From contig PWUP01000199.1 in assembly GCA_003562535.1 (NCBI GenBank), positions 1-15,389 of the forward strand: 15,389 nt of DNA. Reading direction: 5' to 3'. The position numbers and the translations under genes are program-made. Below, in pieces: positions 1 through 6,516 of this stretch. The stretch is from Gammaproteobacteria bacterium. Its GTDB lineage: Bacteria > Pseudomonadota > Gammaproteobacteria > Competibacterales > Competibacteraceae. Positions within the stretch are counted from its first letter, which is position 1, and each line of letters starts with the position of its first letter. The notes under the pieces are model-generated. The model was not told the DNA's origin and searched no databases. It saw only the letters and a program-made list of their open reading frames with translations.

Positions 1-291
1 AAGGCCAAAGATCGCTGGTACGTACCCGACCCCAACAAAGCGCAAGACCTAGAAAAGAAGCGCGAAAAGACGCTGCTCAAGGAGTTTGAACACTATCGAG
101 CGTTCACGGGTCGCCGTCTGAAGGAGTTCCGCCTGGAAGCGCTACGCGCTGGCTTCAGAACCGCATGGGGAAATAAGGACTACCAGACGATCATCGACAT
201 CGCGAAAAAAGTGCCCGATGCAGCGCTGCAAGAGGACGAAAAACTGCTCACCCTCTATGACATGGCGTTGACCAGAACGGAGGGAGATTAA
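1..291 (+). CDS. pglXI: C-terminus of DUF1156/PglXI-type DNA methylase (5' end outside window)
   Basis: Frame 1 is open from the window edge to TAA at 289-291, giving 96 residues of a longer protein. The tail is highly charged, with the segment YVPDPNKAQDLEK followed by a basic helix (LLKEFEHYRAF). It ends in DYQTIIDIAKKVPDAALQED and a final LLTLYDMALTR. From memory, this resembles the end of DUF1156-type adenine DNA methylases, the PglX variant (PglXI) of BREX type 3. Such enzymes methylate host DNA to mark self. The catalytic NPPY-type motif would lie upstream and cannot be seen. The next reading frame starts immediately after the stop (TAAATG), as in a co-transcribed operon, and pglZ follows shortly, which supports the assignment. 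Family identity rests on the tail and the context, so it is probable rather than certain. Confidence 0.65.
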   Translation, partial: KAKDRWYVPDPNKAQDLEKKREKTLLKEFEHYRAFTGRRLKEFRLEALRAGFRTAWGNKDYQTIIDIAKKVPDAALQEDEKLLTLYDMALTRTEGD

Positions 292-519
292 ATGGCTGTC
301 ATTGAAGGATTTCGCGTCCAGAACTTCCGATCTTTGCGCGATGTATCGTTGGGGAAGCTATCTGGGGAATCGTGCGGCGAGTCACTCACGCCATTCACGG
401 TGGTGATTGGAAAAAACGGTGTCGGCAAAAGCACTTTGTTTGATGCCTTCGGTAACGTTTCACCAAGCTTTGGCAAGCTGCGCGATGGACTGTGCCGCTT
501 GGTTGCAGAAGCCGTTTAA
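292..519 (+). pseudogene. Truncated AAA/ABC-type ATPase remnant (5' fragment only)
   Basis: This 75-codon frame starts with ATG directly after the methylase stop. It has a strong Shine-Dalgarno sequence (GGAGG at 279-283, 8 nt spacer), so it is probably still translated. The start IEGFRVQNFRSLRDVSL is typical of RecF/SMC-like AAA ATPases of defence islands. A perfect Walker A follows (GKNGVGKST, about residues 40-48), then LFDAFG. Family members normally continue for 300 or more residues with a signature motif and Walker B. Here the homology-like part stops near residue 54. About 20 unrelated-looking residues run to TAA at 517-519. Without Walker B it cannot be an active ATPase. I read it as the 5' stump left by a deletion whose other end lies in the gene that preceded pglZ. 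A genuine small protein is possible but less likely. Confidence 0.7.
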
Positions 520-532
520 GTGTGTGGCATGA
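460..532 (+). pseudogene. Possible 3' remnant of the gene formerly upstream of pglZ (BREX-3 helicase?)
   Basis: In the +1-shifted frame relative to the ATPase stump, an open stretch ends at TGA 530-532. That stop overlaps the pglZ ATG (529-531) in an ATGA arrangement, the same coupling seen at the next junction (2526-2529). Its last residues read AAWLQKPFKCVA. In BREX type 3 operons the gene before pglZ is a large helicase (BrxHII), so this may be the surviving 3' end of that gene, out of frame with the ATPase stump. The left boundary given is approximate. I cannot recognise helicase motifs in so short a piece. The call rests only on stop/start overlap and gene order. The alternative is that the last residues of the 292-519 frame are the real tail. 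Confidence 0.3.
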
Positions 533-2529
533 ACCAGTGGTCAGAACGCATTCTCAGCCACTTCACCGCCGAGCTCACCCGGCTGTGGGTGGCCTGCGAC
601 CCCGATGATGTGCTGCTGGACGAAAAGCTATTGTCCGCGCTGCGCAGCCGGGGCTTCGAGGTCATGCTGTACGAGGACCCGTTTGCCTTCCGTGCCGAAT
701 ACGAGGAACGCTATCGAGCGGCATGGGATCGCGGTGAGCCGGGGCCGGCGCCTTCATTGGTTGTGCATCTGCGCAGCGCTGACGTGAATGAGTTGCCTTG
801 GGATATCGTGCACCACGGACGTATAGTTCGATTGAGCCTTGCTGAACTCTTCCCCAAGCTGGCCTATAGCGCGGTACAGCAAGTGGAGCCGGAGCATTTT
901 GCCGGGCTGTTTCAGGCCCACCAGACCGAATTGCAGTCAGCGCGCGGCGAGAACGAATCTAAGGACTTCATCCTTGAACACGTCTACCAACTGGCGCCAA
1001 GGTCGATTCGCAACCCAGTGGACTTCTGGCGTGAACTGCTGCGCATACACTTCGCCAACCGCTCGTTGCCCGCCCTATTCGCCCAGTACGCGGCAGATAT
1101 CATTCAAGGCAAGGGGCTGTTCGCAGACCAGCCCATCACTACCTGGCTAGCATCTAAAAGTGCGTTGCTGCGGGTGGTGCAGGCTGCATGGTATCGCTAC
1201 CTGACAACCCTAGGGCTGGACGGCATCAACACTAGCGAACTACCGCCACCGGACTATGCCGCTAGGATCGAGATTCGTTTCGATCACGCTGATGTCCAGG
1301 CGCTGGTCGATTCCCTGTTCCTCAACGGCAGCTTACACCCGCTGGCAGTCAACCGTGTTCCGGCGGGGATGCCGAGTTGGATCAAGGCCGGGATCGTCCA
1401 GGATCCGGCGGCATTGCAGACCTTGGTGCTCAAAGGCATCGATGGGCTGATCGAGACGATCCCAACAGCGGCCTCTTCGTACAAGGACTGGAGCGAATTC
1501 GCCAAGCGCTACGGTGAGATCTTCGCTCGTACACAGAGTCTGCCCAAACCTCTACCAGTGATAGGCGAGCGCCTCAAAACCTTGCAGATCCAATCAGACC
1601 AGCAGTTACAAGCCTGGGTCGCCGCCAAGCATTACGCCGACCTGATCCTACAGCCGGTGACCAAAGGCCCAGTGATGGTGCACCATGTACCGCGCTTCTT
1701 GCGTCATCGGCGGTCGGCAGGGGAAACCAAGGTGGCTCTGCTGGTATTCGACGGACTGGCCTTCGACCAGTGGGTGCAGATCCGCGAGCGCCTGATCGCC
1801 ACTACGCAACGATTCGCATTCGACGAGGGCACCGCGTTCGCATGGTTGCCGACCGTAACATCGGTGTCGCGCCAGGCCCTGTTCTCTGGCCTGAAGCCGC
1901 GTGAATTCGACGACTCCATCGACAGGACGGACAAGGAAGAATCCTTGTGGAAGACATTCTGGAAGAACGAAGGGGTCAACTCGAACGAGGTGATGTATCG
2001 ACGTGCGCTGCGTCAGACCCATCAGCTCGACGCACTGGAAGCGGACTTGATCGACCGACGCCTGAAGGTGGTGGGTCTGGTCATCGATGAGGTGGATGAC
2101 CGGCTCCACAAGGAGCGGTCCAAGCAAGACGTGGCGATGTGGATCGGGAACTGGTTGCGGACTGGTTTCATCGACCGGCTGTTCTCGCTGCTGCTGGACA
2201 AGCGATACCACATCTATCTCACGGCGGATCACGGCAACGTGGAATCCATCGGCGTTGGCAGACCTAACCAGGGCGTGATTGCAGAGACGCGCGGTGAACG
2301 TGTGCGGGTCTATCGGAGTGAGCCATTACTGGCCGACTCTGCAGCGGCCTATCCCACCACAGTCAGGTTGGACATCGCTGGACTACCCGCGAACTTCATG
2401 CCCCTATTCGCAGGTGGGCGAACCGCCTTTGTGCCGGAGGGCGAACAAGTGGTGGTTCACGGCGGGGTGTCGGTCGAAGAGCTGATCGTGCCCTTTGTGA
2501 AAGTCAGTGATGTAATGGATACCGAATGA
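529..2529 (+). CDS. pglZ: BREX type 3 PglZ, alkaline-phosphatase-superfamily protein
   Basis: This protein of 666 aa has the PglZ domain in its C-terminal half, and it resembles the BREX-3 form at its N-terminus (MNQWSERIL). Visible alkaline-phosphatase-fold elements are VALLVFDG with the metal-type Asp (about residue 408), the TVTSVSRQALFSG stretch with candidate nucleophile Thr/Ser (442-447), and YLTADHGN with the metal-binding Asp-His pair (567-568). PglZ is a core protein of BREX and Pgl phage-defence systems. It is proposed to act as a phosphatase or nuclease together with the PglX methylase and the BrxC/PglY ATPase in blocking phage DNA replication. ATG 529 is preferred over GTG 520, because it gives the family-like start and an ATGA overlap with an upstream stop. 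No internal stop or frameshift is seen. The gene appears intact although the locus around it is not. It overlaps the next gene by 4 bp. Confidence 0.88.
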   Translation: MNQWSERILSHFTAELTRLWVACDPDDVLLDEKLLSALRSRGFEVMLYEDPFAFRAEYEERYRAAWDRGEPGPAPSLVVHLRSADVNELPWDIVHHGRIVRLSLAELFPKLAYSAVQQVEPEHFAGLFQAHQTELQSARGENESKDFILEHVYQLAPRSIRNPVDFWRELLRIHFANRSLPALFAQYAADIIQGKGLFADQPITTWLASKSALLRVVQAAWYRYLTTLGLDGINTSELPPPDYAARIEIRFDHADVQALVDSLFLNGSLHPLAVNRVPAGMPSWIKAGIVQDPAALQTLVLKGIDGLIETIPTAASSYKDWSEFAKRYGEIFARTQSLPKPLPVIGERLKTLQIQSDQQLQAWVAAKHYADLILQPVTKGPVMVHHVPRFLRHRRSAGETKVALLVFDGLAFDQWVQIRERLIATTQRFAFDEGTAFAWLPTVTSVSRQALFSGLKPREFDDSIDRTDKEESLWKTFWKNEGVNSNEVMYRRALRQTHQLDALEADLIDRRLKVVGLVIDEVDDRLHKERSKQDVAMWIGNWLRTGFIDRLFSLLLDKRYHIYLTADHGNVESIGVGRPNQGVIAETRGERVRVYRSEPLLADSAAAYPTTVRLDIAGLPANFMPLFAGGRTAFVPEGEQVVVHGGVSVEELIVPFVKVSDVMDTE

Positions 2530-3239
2530 ATTTATCAGCTCCAAGAATAGGCTTTGATCGGTTCATCCAGATTGATTGGGCGGCTGCGGCACTGAATATT
2601 CGTGCCGGCGTGGCTGGGCTAGATGATCTGAATGCACGGCTTGATGCGGCCGGACTGGGCGTGGAAGCCAAGAAAAAAACACGCACCGTACTGAATCGGC
2701 TGTGGCTGGAACCGCGCAGCGAACTGGTCGATTATGCGGATCGCGGCGTGGCCATCCACAAGACGCAGCCGGATATTCCCATCTCAGCACTGTGCTGGGG
2801 CATGGCCGTGGCGACGTATCCGTTCTTTGGGAAGGTAGCCGAGCTGGTGGGTCGATTGTCTGCCATTCAAGGCGATTGCGCAGCCGCAGAGGTTCATCGA
2901 CGCATGAGTGAAATCTACGGGGAGCGCGAAGGCACCCGGCGTATGACCAACATGGTCATTCAGAGCCAAGCGAGCTGGGGCGCAGTGCAACGGGTCGAAA
3001 CCGGCAAGAGGGTCATTCGCTTGCCGCAGACTAGCATCGACAACGATGCGCTCACTGTTTGGCTGATCGAAGCTGCTGTGCGCTACGCCGGTAAGCCCGT
3101 TTCGGTGCCCAACCTGCAATCGCTGCCTGTACTGTTTCCGTTCAACTTGACGCGCCCCCTGGCCTACCTGGTAGCGAATAGCCCGAATCTGAGCCTCCGG
3201 TCGGAAAGCCCGAGTAACCCGTTCGTCGCTTTGCGGTAA
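2526..3239 (+). CDS. BREX-3 terminal gene product, BrxA (DUF1819)-like candidate
   Basis: This 237-aa protein starts at ATG 2526, which overlaps the pglZ stop (ATGA), so the two are very likely translationally coupled. It has no signal peptide or membrane segment. It opens with a helical region (about 15-70) containing KKKTRTVLNRLWLEP. A stretch around CWGMAVATYPFFGKV follows, then SWGAVQRVETGKRVIRL near residues 150-168, and a closing NLQSLPVLFPFNL segment. That order (helical bundle, 'W-A-x-YPFF' helix, basic winged-helix-like part, 'LFPF' near the end) resembles the pattern of BrxA/DUF1819 proteins as I remember them. BrxA is a small DNA-binding BREX component, and a brxA gene is expected at this end of type 3 operons. 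Direct similarity is weak by eye, so I leave the symbol blank. An unrelated BREX-3 accessory protein is the alternative. Confidence 0.6.
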   Translation: MNLSAPRIGFDRFIQIDWAAAALNIRAGVAGLDDLNARLDAAGLGVEAKKKTRTVLNRLWLEPRSELVDYADRGVAIHKTQPDIPISALCWGMAVATYPFFGKVAELVGRLSAIQGDCAAAEVHRRMSEIYGEREGTRRMTNMVIQSQASWGAVQRVETGKRVIRLPQTSIDNDALTVWLIEAAVRYAGKPVSVPNLQSLPVLFPFNLTRPLAYLVANSPNLSLRSESPSNPFVALR

Positions 3240-3324
3240 CCGTTCACTGTAAAGTGGCTCCCACCATCAAGACCTCACGGCTTACGCCCATATCGGCCTA
3301 AAAACTGTCCGCAGTATTGATCAC

Positions 3325-4455
3325 CTAACCACTGCTTAAAAACTGAGCAATCTCATCACGGCGCGCCATGGCGTCTTGATAGCCTAACTCAATCAGTGCG
3401 CGGGTATAGCCTCGCTCAAACAGTAAATAGGAGAGTAGGGTGGAGTCTTCGCTGCGCCCACTCCCTAGGCCCTGCATCACTGTGCGCAGTCCCGTGGGCA
3501 GCTCATGACGGTAACAGCCAGCAATCGTGCCTAAGTTCTGCGAAGGAGCAATCACCAAGGTGTCTATCGGCCGCAGGGGTAGATTGGCGGCTTGGCGCTG
3601 TTCAGGAGTAAACGCATTCAGGGTGCGGTTGATCCGTTGCAAACGTTCTAGGTCAACAGTCAGTCCATCCAGGAAAATGCTGGATAAGGCATGACCGGCA
3701 ATTTGCGCGGGTGACGGATGCTCATGGCTTTGGCGGCGTTGTTCATCGATGGGCTGACCGGAGCCAATCACCATGATGCGGTCAGCGCCGAGATGAATCG
3801 CTGGGCTGATGGGAGCGAGTTGGCGCATAGAGCCATCACCAAAATATTCGCGATGGATTTTAACGGCTGGAAATACGAAAGGAATGGCGCTGGTGGCTAA
3901 TAGGTGCTCAACATTGATCTGGGTGCGTAACCCAACGCGCTGTACTCGCCGCCACGCTTGGGTTGCCTCGGTGGCTTGGAAAAAGGCCAGATTTTCCCCC
4001 GAAGTGTAGCCTGACACCGAGACACTCACCGCATCGATATGGCCTGCATCAATATGGTGTTGGATGGCTGCAAAATTCAGCACTCGGGTCAGCAGTTCCC
4101 GCAAAGGGCTGTTATCCAGCAACGAACGCGGGGTTTTTTTGATCACCCAACCCAAAGTCAGAGCAGTAGCCCAGCGAATGCCGGTTGTGATCAGTGCTCG
4201 GGTATCGGCGCGATACACATGATGGACGCGAAAATTGCGCCAAATCCAAGTGAGTTTACGCACAGCGGCAATAAAATTATCCGCAAACACAGCCAATACC
4301 ACGGCGTTAATCCCACCTGCTGAGGTGCCTGTCAGAATGGGAAACGGATTTTCGGGGCGATTGTGAATGGTGCGGATGGCTGATAGTACCCCCACTTGAT
4401 ACGCCGCCCGTGCTCCACCACCTGTCAATACCAGACCGATACGCTGTTTATTCAT
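3325..4455 (-). CDS. Patatin-like phospholipase family protein (cytoplasmic serine acyl hydrolase)
   Basis: This 376-aa protein has the complete patatin catalytic set. The oxyanion-hole loop is TGGGARAAYQVG (11-22), the nucleophile elbow is GTSAGG with Ser45, and the second dyad residue is Asp207 in GDGSM. Such enzymes hydrolyse acyl esters of phospholipids or lysophospholipids through a Ser-Asp dyad. No signal peptide or autotransporter barrel is present, so it probably works in the cytoplasm or at the inner membrane. The start at 4455 is chosen because GGAAG lies 4 nt upstream and the homology begins at once. A longer frame opening at 4512 adds 19 residues with no family character. It converges on the BREX genes across 85 bp and diverges from the kinase cluster. 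No nucleotide-cyclase partner of a CBASS-type system is nearby, so a housekeeping lipid role is more likely than defence. The substrate cannot be told. Confidence 0.88.
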   Translation of the reverse strand: MNKQRIGLVLTGGGARAAYQVGVLSAIRTIHNRPENPFPILTGTSAGGINAVVLAVFADNFIAAVRKLTWIWRNFRVHHVYRADTRALITTGIRWATALTLGWVIKKTPRSLLDNSPLRELLTRVLNFAAIQHHIDAGHIDAVSVSVSGYTSGENLAFFQATEATQAWRRVQRVGLRTQINVEHLLATSAIPFVFPAVKIHREYFGDGSMRQLAPISPAIHLGADRIMVIGSGQPIDEQRRQSHEHPSPAQIAGHALSSIFLDGLTVDLERLQRINRTLNAFTPEQRQAANLPLRPIDTLVIAPSQNLGTIAGCYRHELPTGLRTVMQGLGSGRSEDSTLLSYLLFERGYTRALIELGYQDAMARRDEIAQFLSSG

Positions 4456-4480
4456 CGTGCTTCCGATACAGTGCCCTGAA

Positions 4481-4508
4481 TAGACGCTAGCAGTCTGACG
4501 GCTATAAT
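4481..4508 (+). promoter_or_regulatory. Candidate sigma70-type promoter for the histidine kinase cluster
   Basis: The segment between the divergent patatin gene and kinase 1 contains a consensus -10 hexamer, TATAAT at 4503-4508. It is preceded by TAGACG at 4481-4486 (4 of 6 matches to TTGACA) with a 16-bp spacer. Transcription would start near 4515, leaving a leader of about 80 nt before ATG 4594. The rest of the 138-bp gap (4456-4593) is AT-rich in its middle and shows no convincing operator palindrome. Confidence 0.4.
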
Positions 4509-4593
4509 GCAATAACCATTAGCCCGACCGCTAGTTCTATAGTAAACTAATCGTACTTCCAGTACCCAATTGTGTCGTCTGCCACCCCGTTCC

Positions 4594-6483
4594 ATGCCTG
4601 TGCTCTCAACTACTTCAAGATCGGTTGCCGTTCTACTTGCCGCGTGTATTGGCTCACTGTTAGGGGGCTTATTGTTGGGGATGCAGTTAGCGGTTGCTCA
4701 AGAGCCGCTAGACTTGGTGATCCTTATGCCTTCAGTATTGGCGGGGGTGTTGGCAGCCGCGTTAATGTACGGATGGATGCGCCAATCCCATCACGGTGCA
4801 AATCCTCCGGATCACAGCGCGTTTGAAGCCGCACAACCTTACCATTCCGGCCATGCTGAATTGGAACGCCAAGTTCAGTCAATGACCCATGAATTGCATG
4901 AGCTGGCTCTTGTGGCGCAGCACACCAGTAATCTGGTGGTCATCACTGATCGCAACGGTTTGATTAAATGGGTGAACCCCAGTTTTTGCCGTCGGACGGG
5001 ATTCACTTATGATGAAGTCCGGGGGCAAAAACCCGGTGAGCTATTACAAGGCTCTGATACTGATTCGGATACCGTAAAAAAAATTGGTCGTGCGCTGGCG
5101 CGCGGTGAGAGCGTACAGGCTGAAATCCTTAACTACACCAAAACTCGTCAGCCCTATTGGCTAGATATGCTGATCGAACCGGTACAGGATCAACAAGGGC
5201 AGCTCGTAAAATTTATTGCTATTCAACAGGACATCAGCGCCCGTAAACGCGATGAAGCCGAGCTGATTCGCGCCCGCGAGGTGGCTGAACAAGCCAATCA
5301 AGCCAAATCGGCGTTTCTAGCGGCGATGAGTCATGAAATCCGCACCCCCATGAACGGAGTCATTGGTTTGGTCGATTTGCTCAAACGCTCGCCGTTGGAT
5401 GCTGAACAGCATAAAATGGTGGCAACGATCCGAGATTCGGCCTTTTCTTTGCTCAATATTATTGATGAAATTTTAGATTTCTCAAAAATTGAGGCCAATA
5501 AACTCTCGCTAGAGCAAACAACCGTCTCTTTAGAGCGCATTGTCACTGGGGTGGGAGATACGCTGCAACCGTTGGCAGCGCGCAAGCAATTAATGTTGCA
5601 TTGCCGTTGTGATCCCGAGTTACCTGAGTGGGTGTTGGCCGATCCAGTGCGGTTACGCCAAATTTTGTTGAATCTCACGGGTAATGCGGTGAAATTTACC
5701 CACAGCACAGAGCAGCGTTTAGGCTGGGTAAACGTGCGGGCGAATTGCCGCCATCTGGATGCGCAGTGTTGTCGGGTGCATTTCCAAGTCAGTGATAATG
5801 GGATTGGGATAAACTCGGAGCATCTGCCACGGTTATTTCAACCGTTCAGTCAGGCGGAACGTTCGACGACGCGGCGGTTTGGCGGGACGGGTTTAGGCTT
5901 ATCGATCTGTGCGCGGCTGGTGGAGATGATGGGCGGCAAAATCACCGTCACCAGCCAACCTGGTGAAGGTTCAACGTTTGAATTTGAACTGACCTGCCAA
6001 CGTGCGGTGGTGCCTGAGGAACACAAGGTCGAGTCGTTACCGACTAATCCGACCCCGGCGGTGGAGGTTCCCAGCATTGAAACGGCTCGTGCGTCGGGAC
6101 AACTGATTTTGGTGGCCGAAGACAATGAAACCAACCGCATGGTCATTGGTTATCAACTCAAAGCATTGGGTTATGCGGCTGAAATGGTGAATGATGGTTT
6201 GCAAGCTTTAGAACGCTTAGGTACAGGGGGCTATGGGCTGTTGCTCAGCGACTACCAGATACCTGCACTCGATGGGTTAGCGCTGACGGCGGCGGTGCGC
6301 GAAATGGAGCGTTACAGCCCTAGTCCGCAGCGGCTGCCGATTATTATCCTCACGGCCAATGCACTCAAAGACGAAGCGGAGCGGTTTTTGCAAGCCGGTG
6401 CTGATGAGGTGCTGACCAAACCGGTCGTCTTGGACGATATGCGCCAGATACTCCAGCAACGGATGCCTATATCGCATCCTTAA
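4594..6483 (+). CDS. Membrane-anchored hybrid histidine kinase: 2 TM, PAS, HisKA, HATPase, REC (kinase 1)
   Basis: This 629-aa hybrid kinase has two transmembrane helices (about 11-34 and 39-62) joined by a very short loop, so it has no real periplasmic sensor. A PAS/PAC domain (about 104-220) is followed by a helical linker. The H-box is SHEIRTP with phospho-acceptor His247. The HATPase domain has N-box NLTGN (Asn364), DNGIGI (Asp401) and GGTGLGLS (from Gly430). A C-terminal receiver has acidic residues Glu509/Asp510, phospho-acceptor Asp553 in SDYQIP, and Lys609. It ends right after the receiver and has no HPt domain, unlike its two downstream paralogues. All catalytic residues are present. 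A start at TTG 4570 would add eight residues, but ATG 4594 places the first helix normally. Neither has a clear Shine-Dalgarno. It probably autophosphorylates and passes phosphate to its receiver, then perhaps to an HPt of a neighbour. The signal is unknown. Confidence 0.92.
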   Translation: MPVLSTTSRSVAVLLAACIGSLLGGLLLGMQLAVAQEPLDLVILMPSVLAGVLAAALMYGWMRQSHHGANPPDHSAFEAAQPYHSGHAELERQVQSMTHELHELALVAQHTSNLVVITDRNGLIKWVNPSFCRRTGFTYDEVRGQKPGELLQGSDTDSDTVKKIGRALARGESVQAEILNYTKTRQPYWLDMLIEPVQDQQGQLVKFIAIQQDISARKRDEAELIRAREVAEQANQAKSAFLAAMSHEIRTPMNGVIGLVDLLKRSPLDAEQHKMVATIRDSAFSLLNIIDEILDFSKIEANKLSLEQTTVSLERIVTGVGDTLQPLAARKQLMLHCRCDPELPEWVLADPVRLRQILLNLTGNAVKFTHSTEQRLGWVNVRANCRHLDAQCCRVHFQVSDNGIGINSEHLPRLFQPFSQAERSTTRRFGGTGLGLSICARLVEMMGGKITVTSQPGEGSTFEFELTCQRAVVPEEHKVESLPTNPTPAVEVPSIETARASGQLILVAEDNETNRMVIGYQLKALGYAAEMVNDGLQALERLGTGGYGLLLSDYQIPALDGLALTAAVREMERYSPSPQRLPIIILTANALKDEAERFLQAGADEVLTKPVVLDDMRQILQQRMPISHP

Positions 6484-6516
6484 ATTAACAACTTATCTTA
6501 GAATTAATAATGGCTT

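Noticed and set aside
520..528. GTG at 520 as the pglZ start
   Set aside because: It only adds three residues, sits directly after a stop codon with no ribosome site, and ATG 529 gives both the family-like N-terminus and an ATGA overlap.
1648..2232. Long open frame (about 194 codons) on the minus strand opposite pglZ
   Set aside because: It lies wholly antisense to an intact, motif-bearing pglZ frame, its translation has no recognisable domain, and its openness follows from the GC-rich codon pattern of the plus strand.
3325..4455. Patatin-like protein as a CBASS (CapV) effector or part of the BREX locus
   Set aside because: No cyclic-nucleotide synthase is nearby, the gene is on the opposite strand to the BREX genes, and its codon style matches the resident genes to the right.
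6485..6512. Promoter-like TTAACA with downstream TAATGG ahead of kinase 2
   Set aside because: The would-be -10 lies 4 bp before the ATG at 6517, so the transcript would start inside the coding region. The AT-rich gap between co-oriented genes explains the match.
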